Shown one piece after another: positions 9,111 to 20,409 of a stretch of 64,000 nucleotides of DNA; within the stretch, counting starts at the first letter, position 1; each line of letters opens with the position of its first letter. The translations under genes and the position numbers were made by a program. This DNA comes from Druceiella hillmani (Eukaryota; Arthropoda; Insecta; Lepidoptera; Hepialidae). A model generated the notes under the pieces. The model had not been told where the DNA came from and ran no database searches. It saw only the letters and a list, made by a program, of their open reading frames with translations. The stretch spans positions 13,038,501 to 13,102,500 of the forward strand of contig JAYKKI010000032.1 in assembly GCA_039881145.1 (NCBI GenBank). The letters run 5' to 3'.

Positions 9111-11350
9111 TAAGGTAAAGGAGTACTAATCTAAATAAATTTATTGAATGATTGCAGTATCTCTAGAAATATCCTATCCCTCATTAAAAAACACTGTTTT
9201 ATTTTTACTTTCCAATTTACTTTCGAGTCATGGACAATACAGGAAGCTGACGGATAATATAAGAACATCGAAACGCAGCGTTGGCAACGTCTGCTCCAAA
9301 TTCCATAGAAGGCACACTGAATCCATAAAGTAGGCATGGAAATCTTGCACAGAAAACCTGACGAGGCGAGTTTTTATTTCCCGTATTCTCATAGCACTAA
9401 GAACTTCTGAGTCATTTTTCTGAGAATTTATTTCCATTATTATACAGATTTTCTTTATGTACATACTGTTTAACGTAATGACTGTTAAGCTTGTTTATTT
9501 ATGCGACAAAAACCATGATCTTAATGGAAATCAATGTTTTTATTTAGATAATAAACGGTTATCGATGTGTAGCCAGCGACAAATCAGCGATGTCAACATC
9601 GATATTTTTGTAATATCGCCCATCTCTATAACACACTATGGTTTATCTACAGAGCTAGTAGGGTTAGTTGCATAATACGTTTCAAGTCACGGTAGAATAA
9701 ATGAACAAAGAGATATCTACCAATCTACGTTATATGATATCTATTGGGAAATAGGCAAAATCAATAACTACTTAATGTTAGTTACAGTACCCGTTTCCCT
9801 CTCTTTATGTATTCTACCTACTTTCAGTTGTGCACGAGGTTTGGTGACCGTAATCTTTACAGTCGATCAAATAAAGAGGAACCACATAGTGTTGTTACTG
9901 ATAGTGATAGCTAACGTTGCCTGAGTTAATTTCAAATCGATGTTGATAATTTAAAGTACTCACTAAATAATAAATAAGATACCTCCTAAATAATATATAA
10001 ATGGACTGGTGTAAGATTGAGGGAACTCTCATTTTGTTGAATTATTTTCAACTCTGTGTTCCTAATCACTTTCGTTTTCTGGGCCCAAAATCCCGGTAGA
10101 TTCATTCACTACGTTCAGGACCAATATCAACTTCTTAACTAGATAGTTTCAAAGGATGGATTTTTGTTATTAGTAAAGTAATTATTTCATTATTTTTATA
10201 TTCCTTTTACGGTTAAGCAGATGAAGTACATGGCAGGAGCTATTTCCTTTTCCCGTTTATATATCGTTAGCGCTCAGCTCCTCATAGATATAAAATGATG
10301 ATTCATAATCTATAACTCATGTATTCTGAAGAATTAAGGTATATGTTTGCGAAAGTATCGTCGGTGAAGAAATTGGTACCCTAGTTTTGGATTTTATCTT
10401 ATACATACAGACAAACAACAAAAGTAAATAATTTCCCTATTTACGTAACCGTGTAGGTATTAATCTCGCGGTAAACTCGAACAAAATAAAAAATATTACT
10501 GTAACATTTAAAATACATCAAAGCAAATTAGAACTGCCTTTCAAGATGAAAAGATAAATATGGAATAGGTGAAAAGAGGAAATTACGTTGTCATATTATT
10601 CATCTTACTTTACATCGATCAGTGCTGCTGAACTTCATAGTAAATTGGTCGCAAGTAAATTTCGTGACGAGTAAAAGGCGACGAAAAAAATTTCAAGTCA
10701 ATATAATTGGGAGAAAATTACATGCAGAAACTGTCAGATATGTCGGAAAATGATTATCAAATTTTCTGAAAAAAAAATTAAGGAAATTCATTTATCTAAC
10801 TCTATATTTATAAAAAGTGAAACTCGATTTATTTGTCTGACGTATCGATACCAAGCCATCATCATTTGCTTATAGAAACATTAAATTTAGATGAGAGATT
10901 TTTTTTATACTGTAGATATCGATTAAAAGAGGATAAAAAAGAGGAGAGGAGGAGGAGGAAGAGATTTTTATGATATCTCACAACTAATATATTTTGATAG
11001 TCACACCCTAAATCAACCCGGGATGATTGAGTGTATTTTTTGAACGTAATCATTTTGTTCATTTTATTGGTTTAGGAAACATAACGTTTAAAAAACAATT
11101 TTCCTTTTACGAGGCAAGTATTAAATAAAAACGATTATTAAATTATCAAAAGGGGCAAAAGTTTTTGAATGGACATACTCAAGGTCGTCTGCAAACAACT
11201 ATTACATGAAAGAATATAAAAATTATTAAATTCCCGTTAATTGGTTTCTATTGATTATATTTCCAATCCTTCACGGTTAAAGTCGCAGCTAAGAGCTAGT
11301 TAAAAAAGTAATCAACAGTGAAGTATAGGCTGAAGAAGTTATGTCACTTA
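9111..11350. other. AT-rich DNA, no gene seen
   Basis: Small open frames on both strands (for example 9131-9337, 9457-9675 and 10862-11062) have no recognisable domain, no splice context and background base composition. I treat them as chance. Confidence 0.5.
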
Positions 11351-11379
11351 GGGCCAATTTTTCATTTCAATTCAGCGGA

Positions 11380-11535
11380 TGAACTGTCGACACTGACAAT
11401 TATCAGAGGAACTGACAATTATCAGAGGCATCTGTATCAGATGATTATCAGATGAATAAATTATTGGTATTTAATTATACCAATAATTTATTCCTCTGAT
11501 AATTGGCCCGATAATCAACGATTGTCTGATGATCA
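11380..11535. repeat. Inverted repeat with perfect hairpin core
   Basis: GAATAAATTATTGGTAT, loop TTAATT, then the exact complement ATACCAATAATTTATTC (about 11,451-11,490). Flanking repeats of TGACAATTATCAGAGG on the left and CTCTGATAATTG on the right extend the symmetry, and the TGTCTGATGATCAA sequence adds further partial copies. It looks like a small foldback element or a recombined MITE end. Confidence 0.85.
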
Positions 11536-11660
11536 ATGTTTTTATTCATAGATAATTATTTTAAATTGTTTTTACGCTACAACAATTAATTCAACGTACT
11601 TCGAATGAGTAGCTTGTAAAAGAGAAATAAAGATCAACGATACTTGTGTATAAAAAATAT

Positions 11661-11945
11661 AATTTATTGAAATGGGAGACGCACAAAACAAAGCTCTCGG
11701 CAAAGTAGTTAGATTTGAACGAACAGTTTGTACGTATTGATAAATGTCGAATATTTGATTTTGTATCTATATTGCTCTAGTTAGTCTAGTGTTAGTTAGT
11801 CTAGTGTTAGTTAGTCTAGTGTATCAGAGAAGTATATATACAAAATAAACAATTTGACATTTATCAATACGAACAAACTTTTCGTTCAAACCTGACTACT
11901 TTGCCGACAGCTTTGTTTTTGTGCATCTCCTATTTTAATAAATTT
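11661..11945. mobile_element. Foldback MITE, about 285 bp
   Basis: Two imperfect arms of about 95 bases (11,661-11,755 and 11,851-11,945) are reverse complements of each other. The left arm contains GGGAGACGCACAAAACAAAG and GGCAAAGTAGTTAGATTTGA; the right arm complements these as CTTTGTTTTTGTGCATCTCC and TCAAACCTGACTACTTTGCC. The roughly 95-base middle carries three copies of GTTAGTTAGTCTAGT-like sequence. There is no coding capacity, so it would be non-autonomous. The family is unknown and no clear target-site duplication was found. A tRNA-derived SINE begins about 20 bases after its right end. Confidence 0.85.
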
Positions 11946-11965
11946 CATTCTTTATGGAGAAGTAA

Positions 11966-12172
11966 TGTCGTCACCGTGGTGTGATGAGTTGATCAAGAGA
12001 GATATGGCCTTTGATTGCACGGGGTTCTGCAGGGACCCGGGTTCGATTACCCGCCGCTCGTCGAGCGGGCCTGGACTGGTGCTCTGGTTGGCTGTAAGAG
12101 ATTACTCTTGCAGCAATAAGTCCGCTATACTTATCGATTATATACATTGAAGTAGATAAATAATACAAAATT
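11966..12172 (+). mobile_element. tRNA-derived SINE, copy 1 (full length)
   Basis: The head has a Pol III A-box-like TGGTGTGATGAGTTGATC and a B-box GGGTTCGATTACC at tRNA-like spacing. The body contains GAGCGGGCCTGGACTGGTGC, TTGGCTGTAAGAGATTACTC and TTGCAGCAATAAGTCCGC, and the AT-rich tail has TTGAAGTAGATAAATAATAC. The same order recurs at 24,651-24,786 (+) and 41,755-41,953 (-), which establishes a dispersed family. The frames on both strands here are not genes. Confidence 0.85.
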
Positions 12173-12179
12173 TTATATA

Positions 12180-13195
12180 AAAATACGAATGCTATTTTTA
12201 ACGCAAGTATTATAAATTAATAGGTTAAACAGTTTAAAAAAAACGTTTTTAAAAATACTACACTAAAAAGCAAAAAAATAACTCTGTCTGAAACTCGACA
12301 ATTCTGCTAATACCACTTATTTGTCTCTTATTTCACTGTTGGTTTGAGGATGGGATAATCGGTCTTTAGAAGGATAAATCGACCAAGGTAGTAGCAAAGA
12401 ATTTTCAGAAATAATTAAAAGTTAAAATAGCATCAACAAAAATATCTCATTGTTTATAAAAAACTTTAGATTATATTATTAAATGATCACAACTTAAGTT
12501 ACGTAGCAAGCCTTGTTATTTTATCTTTTTATTTATTTAATGATAAAATGTTTTTTTTATTACACTACATTATGTTTTATGTCTCGAAAAATTTGAGGTT
12601 GTTTTATTTAAAATCATCTTCTTTATATTTTTTCTATCTTTTTCTAATGAAAGGAGAAAAAAATGATCTGCAATTATGGTTATTTATGTTGGATAGGTTG
12701 AATGGTAGAGAAGGACAAAATCGTGAAAAACATATCAGACTAACTTTAAATAAAACTGTATAATTGATAGCAATCAAATGTATTGACAGCGGGCATCAAA
12801 TTAAATGTTGAAGAAAACTGTGATTGTAGAGATTGTAACGATGAAAAGTGTTTGGCCACATCGAAAATAAGTATATAGAAAAACTGGTAAATAATTATTT
12901 ATAGAAATGAACGGGGAAAGGAGACTTAAAAGACGACGAAGAAGGTACTTAAAACGTACTGACAACGAATTGAATACGTACTTATGACATGTTAGGTTCC
13001 AGAAATATGCGACATAGATCGAATCGACGTAAGCCGAAACATATTTTTTCATACATTTCCATATAATATTCAGGAGTTAGGTTGTAGAAAAGCTTTTATT
13101 AAAAATAAATCGACATTAAAAATAATCTTAAGTACATACATAAAATATACATTTATTATAATAATTATTATTTTTGGTACATAACGTTAGATTAT
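12180..13195. other. AT-rich DNA, no gene seen
   Basis: Frames at 12,548-12,763 (+) and 12,801-13,052 (-) are hydrophobic or lysine-rich translations of AT-rich DNA with no domain that I recognise. Confidence 0.5.
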
Positions 13196-13197
13196 TG

Positions 13198-13643
13198 CTA
13201 TTGGTTAATCGATTTTTCCAAAATTGAAAATATATACACGATTAAGAAGCTCAATAAATTAGACTTTTGGCTTGAAAAACGTATCAATTCTAGTTTGTTT
13301 TGCTTCTTTTTTCTTTTTGTCATAAAGATTCGATAATACTTATAGGCATCACTAGTTTTGTTGATAACATTAAGACACTTTGTTGTTGACATTTTCCATG
13401 TTAGCAATTAAAGCGTTTCTTTTACGTATGATAGAACTAATTATAAAAACGGAATGTAAAGGTGTAAGAAGTTTATCTTTATATTTCAGGATTGTCTGTA
13501 CAGTTTTACGCGATAAATTAAGTTAATAGTCAGAAATAGATAAAACGATCTTTGAGTTTTAAAATCTTAAATTTAACCTCTACCGTTATTGTATTTTTCA
13601 CTTTTTTCTGTACTTCACTATTACTGTTTCCTTTAGGTGGCAT
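13198..13643 (-). pseudogene. Tigger/pogo-family transposase, internally deleted derivative
   Basis: Minus strand from ATG 13,643: MPPKGNSNSEVQKKVKNTIT then VEVKFKILKLKDRF, stop. A shifted frame continues LNLSRKTVQTILKYKDKLL and then IIRKRNALIANMEN. Pogo/Tigger transposases open with MPPK...., (T/K)lxxKxxIi and LSxsTVxTIlKNKDKI, the psq helix-turn-helix that binds DNA, followed by R.R....iE.m at the start of the CENP-B helix. Soon after comes DKKKKEAKQTRIDTFFKPKV, which resembles the extreme C-terminus of these proteins (K.Q.tI..FFk). The whole DDE core is therefore missing, as in an internal-deletion derivative. Terminal inverted repeats were not identified. It is non-functional. Confidence 0.65.
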
Positions 13644-14298
13644 AGTAGTAATTTAATTTCAATAATTCTAAACAAGTAACAAAAGGGAACTCTTAAAAAA
13701 TAAAGAAAACTATCATCCGTCCGCTTGATCATCCGTGGTATACTATAGTGTGAAGTGAAGCAAAATATGTATGGCCTTATGGGGAATTGTTTCTTAACCT
13801 TTTACGGATTGTGACCTCCCAAAAATCTAAAAATAAAGTAAATATCTTAATGATCCTCCAATCTCTATTAATATACTCGTAATGAAAGTAAAATGTTTTC
13901 TGTTTATTTATTTTTTTTTGTTTTTCTTTCATGCTTAAACCACTTACCATATTTTAATACAATTTTTCATATAGATAATATACATCCTAGATTAAAATAT
14001 GGGCTATATATAATTACGCTATCATTTACAAGAGTCATTGAGCATAAAAGTTAAAAAAATTAGTCGAGCACAAAAAAAAATGATTGTGGAAAAACTCTAG
14101 ATAGAGTTTGCGACGACATACTCCTATACCTGACTTCGCTAGGTAGCACACAATAAGCGTTTTAATGATAAACAAAAAATATTATTGTTGAACATCACAT
14201 TGTGACTGAACATTCGTTGTTGTTTACTTATGTAAATAAATTTCACTGTTTGCAAGTATTTATAGTTTAGTATTTAATTATTGAATATATTGGGCGTA

Positions 14299-14299
14299 T

Positions 14300-14363
<64 letters not shown>
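14299..14363. repeat. (AT)n microsatellite
   Basis: Uninterrupted AT dinucleotide run of about 64 bases. Confidence 0.97.
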
Positions 14364-14366
<3 letters not shown>

Positions 14367-14969
14367 TTTTTTAGGTACTTAACTAAATGACAAGATTAAA
14401 TAAAATAAAGCCAGTTCGATTATTATATTACCATTTAAATTCAATTTTATCAAATCTGTATACTGTAAACTACAGAGTAGGCAATATCCTTAGTTAAAAA
14501 CCAAGCTTTTGAGAATCGAAAATAAAAAAGTATTACAATAAAGTCAACTGGCTTTTGGGTGACTAATATATTTTGAAATTATTTATTTTATCATTTACCA
14601 AAGTTTTGCATATCAAACGTGTCAAATAATTGGTTTTCACTTGCCACCAAAATCGATGAATTACAAGTCTGACGTAGCGATTGCGAACATCAGGTTGAGA
14701 AACGATGGGATAAAGTATACAATTCCATAATTGATGCTCATTCCATAATTACTGCTTATTCAGTTCAGAGGCAACATAAAAATATAGAATAATATATAAG
14801 GCGTTTTTGGTGTGTTACTACAAATGTCATAGAGATTCTCCTTCGTTACATTAGAACATTCAAAAACGAAATTTGAAAGCGTATATTCCGAAAATGATTT
14901 TATGCTCGAAATTTGTGTTTCAAATGTTATTAACCGTCAATTAAAATTAGGGAAGGTCTTCAAAGAATG

Positions 14970-15315
14970 GAATTGGAAAGATTGTCCATAATAGATTGGA
15001 AAGATTGTCCATAATAGATTGGAAAGATTGTCCATAATAGATTGGAAAGATTGTCCATAATAGATTGGAAAGATTTTCCATAATAGATTGGAAAGATTGT
15101 CCATAATAGATTGGAAAGATTGTCCATAATAGATTGGAAAGATTGTCCATAATCGATTGGAAAGATTGTCCATAATAGATTGGAAAGATTGTCCATAATA
15201 GATTGGAAAGATTGTCCATATTAGATTGGAAAGATTGTTCATAATAGATTGGAAAGTTTGTCCATAATAGATTGGAAAGATTATCCATAATAGATTGGAA
15301 AGATTGTTCATAATA
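14970..15315. repeat. 23-bp tandem array, about 15 copies
   Basis: Unit ATTGGAAAGATTGTCCATAA plus TAG, nearly identical throughout, with single changes (TTTTCC, TAATCG, TATTAG, GTTTGTCC, TTATCC). Frames on the minus strand (repeating MDNLSNLLWTIFPIYYGQSF) are open in all three phases because 23 is not a multiple of three and the unit lacks minus-strand stops. They are not genes. Confidence 0.97.
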
Positions 15316-15751
15316 CAGTATTTATTCGGATATTGATTTTTAGTAACGAGTAATGTCGATTTTGTGCATTCGTATTCCGGTTTAAGGTATTTTTAAGAAC
15401 GGGGTTGCCATAAAAATCGGCAATACATGTAATATTATTATTATGAGAAAGAAAAAAAGTGTATTTTTACGTTATTTACAATACGAAGAAAACCGGCCAA
15501 GTGTGAGCCTTACGCGTCAAGGTTTGCGTACATTTTTGAACTAAAATTACTTTATTTGTCATAAGTAATCACTAATATAGCGCCACAAATATTTCATAAA
15601 TAGGGGAGACATGTATGTTACCGTCGATATTTTAAAAACTATGACATGCAGAATCAACACTTTTATTTGTCTATTAACGTCGCGTAGACTTCTGAAGGCC
15701 TTGTTTTTTTTTTAAATTTTATGTTAGTATATCTTTGTTCAGTATATCTTT

Positions 15752-15826
15752 GTAGTATCTTTAAAGATATACTGAAATATATGAGAGAAGCACGTATATA
15801 TTTCAGTATATCTTTGAAGATACTAC
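15752..15826. repeat. 31-bp inverted repeat
   Basis: The left arm starts GTAGTATCTTTAAAGATATA; the right arm is its complement, ending TATCTTTGAAGATACTAC, with about one mismatch and a 13-base loop (GAGAGAAGCACGT). Further AGTATATCTTTG copies lie just to the left. This is a possible MITE or hairpin-forming element; the short minus-strand frame across it is a by-product. Confidence 0.85.
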
Positions 15827-16439
15827 TTAAATACAATTTTGAAAATATTTTTTGCATATTTTTTCATAAAACTGATATGCTTACTATAGTACAGGAGTGA
15901 AAATTTTGTCAACCAATATAATCGTCCTGCGTATGTTCGAAATTTTGAATATGAAAATTAAAAAATAAACATAATTAACATAGTATACGCGTACTACCGT
16001 AACGTACTCGTAAACGTTCACGGAGACACGTGAACAAGACAATCCGACGTACCTTCACCTTATCATATTTTATCTACTTTGATACCAAATAATATGCACC
16101 TCATAATACAAAATGCACCTCATAATACATAAATGCATTTGGCTAAAGGAAAAATAGTCATTTTCCTTATATACGTGCGAGAGAGAGAGAGATCACTCTC
16201 TCTGAGTGATGATTCTGATAATTAATGAAAATAATATTTTTTTAAAAAATAACTTAAAAAAGTAAACTCGCAATCCGGTAGTTGACTCATTCTAAATTTT
16301 GATATTTTTCGTACAATAATGTGAAATATAAGTTAATTAAAAACCAGTCTTGAAAAAAATTAAAAATTTATTGAAAAATAGAGTTAGGTATATCCCTGTC
16401 TCTTTTTCTCTCGTAGAATATAATTTGCAATATTAAAAA

Positions 16440-16615
16440 TGACCTCACAACACAGTATCGCCGTCCTTCTTTAAAGGTTAAATTTCGACTTTCATAACTC
16501 GGTCAATTTTTAAGATTATTAAAATAATTTTTCACTCTTCATCAGCTTGTACCTTGAAATTATGATTAATGAAATAAAAAAAATTTAGTCAAATACCCAA
16601 TTGTTATGCATTAAA
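16440..16615 (+). repeat. Dispersed repeat family A, copy 1
   Basis: Starts GACCTCACAACACAGTATCG and CCGTCCTTCTTTAAAGGTTA and continues through TTCATAACTCGGTCAATTTT to an A-rich tail. A second copy with the same order of blocks lies at 45,360-45,525 on the same strand. It may be the 3' part of a retroelement; unclassified. Confidence 0.65.
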
Positions 16616-16767
16616 TCATATCTAGATATGCATGCATTTAAAACACACAACTACGAATATAAAATTAAATAAATTGTTAACGAATTTATGGTAAAAAAAG
16701 TGTTTTTGATTTGAATTTCATAAAGAAATAGTACTTCCTAAATTAAAATCAAAGTAAAAAACAAGCA

Positions 16768-16850
16768 TGACATTCGAACTCTCACGTTTCGTATGGGATG
16801 CAGTGCTTTAACGCTGTGCCATTGATTTACACGGGCAAAGTGACGAAATA
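16768..16850 (-). mobile_element. tRNA-like sequence, probably the head of a second SINE type
   Basis: Minus-strand reading has an A-box-like AATGGCACAGCGTTAAAGCA and a B-box-like GAGAGTTCGAATGTC about 30-35 bases later, flanked by GCCCGTGTAAATC and GACATGC-like ends. The spacing fits a tRNA, but the arms do not pair well enough for me to call a functional tRNA. An unrelated copy of any tRNA in decay is the alternative. Confidence 0.4.
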
Positions 16851-16861
16851 AAAATATATTT

Positions 16862-17000
16862 ACAACCTTGGCCACCCTCGTTCGGCAGCACTTGGCCTAA
16901 CGCCGAGTATACCCGAAGAGCGTGGAACCGTTCGAATGTACTTGACCTGCCGCCGAGTGTGCCCGAAACTCGTTAACCTCCTGCCGTAGTGTGAAATCGC
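16862..17000. repeat. GC-rich patch with internal duplication
   Basis: Two diverged copies of a roughly 60-base unit, CTTGGCCTAACGCCGAGTAT / CTTGACCTGCCGCCGAGTGT, each followed by a CCCGAA.. stretch. The composition contrasts sharply with the AT-rich surroundings and adjoins the tRNA-like sequence, so it may be the body of the same retroelement. The 67-codon minus frame over it has no known domain. Confidence 0.5.
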
Positions 17001-17994
17001 AATTCGTTTTACATCAAAAAATTTTGAACAAGATGAGCTAAAAGAAGTTTTCACTTTAAACAAATTTGAGATCCTTATAATTTGTCCTTTACAACGATTT
17101 TACAATTATTATTTGCTTAATTTACCCCTCCCCCATTTCCATGTAAATATTTTTAAGTGTTAGCTATTGAGGTATGTTGTATTGCTCTGCCAAATTAAAA
17201 ATTTCTACATCAAGCGATTTCCGACAAAAGTGGCTGTAACAGGCGGACACATAAGTAATCTAAAACGGGTTCTGTTTTTTTTTGGGGTATGGAACTTTAA
17301 AAAACAGTTCTTCACTGAATAAGTCTTTTGGTAAATTCAGCTCGAAATGAAATAAACAAAAATCCAAGCGCATATGGAGTACATATAAAGTTTGGTTATT
17401 GTGTTATGTCTCGATAATTTATGTATGCAACATAAATTAATTTTCACAAATAAAATGTCAGAGTTGCTAGAATTTTTCACATTTTTTCAATGCGCCATTG
17501 AAAAACTAAAAGGCAATAGGCATATCGCGCGAGGAATTATAAATTAAATCTTAACAAAACCGAAAAATTGTTTCCATTCAGGAAACTCAATTACGCCATT
17601 TGAAATACCTTTCCAATGAATCTTTACTTAATAAGATGTGTAAAATTTGTTTTCAATCCACTTTTCATTTATGTATTAAAAATTGATCTCCATATAATTA
17701 ATCTACTTGCAAAATTTAATACACATGAATCTAAAACTGCAGGAGCCGTGGAGCTGTGTCAAGTGGGCTAGCAGACGGACAGACAGGCGGCCATAGGTCA
17801 TGACCTAATTATAAAGTTCTCTTGCTCCACTACGGAATCATAATTAGCTGTATAAAAATATACGAAACTAACAAATTATTGTAATATATTGGAAGAAGGT
17901 AACTCGTCTAGGCGCGATGATGTAAATCACGGAAAGTAAAGTAGTAAAGTAAAAATAACGTAACTTCGATCTCGATTGGGGTTATAATAATTTA

Positions 17995-18390
17995 ATATCG
18001 ATGTCGATAAATCGTAAAAAAATCTAATTTTGAGTAGCTGAAATTTTGGGATTAAATTCTATATTTGCCTTTTTGTATATATCCTTAATGTAATATTCAA
18101 TTTACAATCACTTTGGTTTACATAATAAGTAAAGCGCTTGTATAAGTAGTGTCCTGGAAATTATACTTGAGGACAAATATAGAGGTAATTAATGTTCGAT
18201 AAATCATAAAAAAATTTGAGGTTTTGAGCAGCTGAAATTTTGGGATTAAATTCTATATTTGCCTCTTTGTATACAGCCTTAATGCAATATTCAATCTACA
18301 ATCACTTTGGTTTACATAACAAGTAAAGCGCGTGTATAAAGTAGTTTCCTGGCAATTATACTTGAGGACAAATATAAAGGTAATGAATGT
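17995..18390 (+). repeat. Tandem duplication, unit about 195 bp
   Basis: Two copies, each running from GATAAATC(A/G)TAAAAAAAT through GCTGAAATTTTGGGATTAAA, CAATCACTTTGGTTTACATA and ATTATACTTGAGGACAAATA. The second copy is about 90 percent like the first by eye. Confidence 0.9.
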
Positions 18391-19257
18391 ACTTATATAT
18401 CTAAGAGAATACATGTAACAAAGTACATATCTTTAATTCATACAGGTGATTCAGCACATCACACTGTGTATATTTGAAGCGTGTAAAAATATAAATTTTT
18501 TCTTACATTGTTAGTGATCTCTTCTGAAACGGTTGAAAATTTTCATATAGTTTCTTTGCATTTTCTTCTCAGTTTCATGCACATAATCACCTGTATGTGT
18601 AATAGACACGTATATATATCACAATCTGAGAATATTTAAAGCATGTTTTTGTCAAAAACTGTGATCGATTTTTTTTAAATCAAGAATTACTTATACTCCT
18701 TACTATTTCCACTGGTGTAGAATCATCAGTCGGAATAAGAGATAGGTATTTTGTTACCTACTCTAAATTCGATGTTTCGTCCAACTTATTTCTTCAAATA
18801 ACTTTAGCAGCAATAATATAAAAAATACCACGTCCTATTGTAAGTGATGGCGGAAGGAGTGGTTTATATCTGTTGCTGTAACGAGCTATTTATTAAATGA
18901 TATGTCATTAATACTCTCAACATAAGCGAAAATGTTTGAGCTGTGGAAAGGGAAGTATTGGGTAAAATAATATTCTTCGAAAATGACCTTAATTTTAGCA
19001 TCCCACGTTAGTGGTGCACGCAAAATCTAAGCCCATTGGAAGCAAAATGAAAAACTATTTGCAATGAAGCTAGTAGGGGTTTTATATGAGAATAATATCT
19101 TCACTTAAGGAATATTCTCATGCGGTTAGGTGCTGGTTGTGTCGCCTAGCCGTATTCCCATACAGCTAGGCGGCACGACTTTTTACGAGTTAAAGTCTTT
19201 TACCTGGATTTTCTACGTCGTTGTCCTGTGGTTAATATACCGAGTATGTTAGGTCAT

Positions 19258-19475
19258 CAATATGGCTATATTGAATATATTTGGCGTTAATTTTGTAGAA
19301 ATTCATTATTCACAATTAAATGAAACTACGTGGTGTAGTATTATTTCTACTTTCTTTAATTTCTTTACCGCGACCTAGGTTTCGTTGTATTACAACATCT
19401 TCAGGTGGGATATTAGCAACGATATAATAGAAGAATCTTTGCTAATATCCCACCTGAAGATGTTGTAAAAAAAGG
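19258..19475 (-). repeat. Hammerhead-like dispersed repeat, copy A (with an inverted partial second motif)
   Basis: Minus-strand reading: CCCAC, core CTGAAGA, T, hairpin GTTGT-AAT-ACAAC, GAAA, CC-TA-GGTC, GCGG (19,368-19,409), followed by a 110-base body (ACTACACCACGTAGTTTCAT, AATGAATTTCTACAAAATTA, ACGCCAAATATATTC). A second, opposite-facing motif truncated after the stem-II 5' strand (CCCACCTGAAGATGTTGTAA) sits at 19,450-19,470 on the + strand. In this copy stem I has a C.A mismatch (CCAC against GCGG). Other copies are at 35.6-36.0, 57.96-58.11 and 58.39-58.68 kb. Inverted paired ends with hammerhead motifs are known in Penelope-like retroelements; no RT or endonuclease was seen here, so the assignment is tentative. 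Confidence 0.6.
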
Positions 19476-19794
19476 CTCTACGGGTTTTTAAGTATGAAAG
19501 AAAATCATTACAAATACTAATGAGAAACACAGAAAAAATATGTATTTATTGAAAATTATTGGTTATAAAATTGGAATAAATAAAATGCCGACTTGTGACG
19601 GTCCATGAATCACGTGGTAATTTCAAAGTTAAATCGTGAGTAAAACAGTAAATTTACATAAATGACGTTTTTCACCTTTACCACGGTGAAAAACTGCGTC
19701 AAACAATATGTGGTCGAAAAATACATTAACTTCGCAGGAAATCCGTGCGCGTTTAATGCAGGTAACCTAAAATATATTTTCCCTCTGTGAGCTG

Positions 19795-20400
19795 AACGGA
19801 ATTAAATTTGAAAGGGTTTCATCTCTGCGCGATCTCGGTGTAATTATGGATAATCATATCACATTTCACAGTCGTATAGTCGAAATCCATCAAGAAACCT
19901 ATAAGTTACTCGGATTTATCATACGGTTTTCTCACGATTTTTACTTTATTGATTATATTGTTACTTTAGTTAGCTCTTTAGTCCGTAGTGTTCTTGAAAC
20001 GAATACAGAAAATGTTTAAAAAAGTTCAACAGGTTTTAGGAGTACTATCCTTATTTAGTCCCCTCAGATTTTATAATGGCCATGATCGGACGAAATTTCG
20101 ACGGAAATTGTTTTTGATCATACATTTTTTAAATTATTGAATCATTACATTGATAATTCCTCAATCTTGAGTTTCATAGCGCTTCATACTCCTGGCTGCT
20201 ACCTGAGAAGACAATGTCATAGTTTATTTTATCAACCTAGAGCGCGCACGAATATTTAATTGTTTTTTGTGAACTCACATTTGTAGTTTTGCGAGATGCG
20301 CTCAGTCTAGATATTTTTTTTGTTCCGTTGATCGCTTCAGAAATGGGTTTATGGAGTTGCTTAGGAGTTGGCGACTGAGAACTGAATGATATTTTTCTTC
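19795..20400 (+). pseudogene. Non-LTR retrotransposon reverse transcriptase, C-terminal fragment (jockey/R1/CR1-like)
   Basis: Reads GIKFERVSSLRDLGVIMDNH then ITFHSRIVEIHQETYKLLGF, IIRFSHDFYFIDYI, and SLVRSVLETNTENV before a stop. After frame changes it continues through ILSFIALHTPGCYLRRQC and FYQPRARTNI. The DLGV.ld..LtF..Hi......k...lGFi.R pattern is the thumb and connection region that follows the catalytic RT domain in jockey-like non-LTR elements. The late LL..i.l.vP...lR......f...R.. block is the usual end of ORF2. Stops and frameshifts make it dead, and the catalytic YADD region was not found upstream. Confidence 0.75.
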
Positions 20401-20409
20401 CTGTATTAT

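Noticed and set aside
11966..12172. Functional tRNA gene, because of good A- and B-box sequences
   Set aside because: The arms do not fold into a cloverleaf, a non-tRNA body and AT-rich tail follow, and two other copies share the whole unit, so it is a SINE.
14937..15311. Three overlapping minus-strand frames of 78-124 codons (MDNLSNLLWTIFPIYYGQ repeats)
   Set aside because: All three phases of a 23-bp array are open because the unit has no minus-strand stop. This is a repeat artefact.
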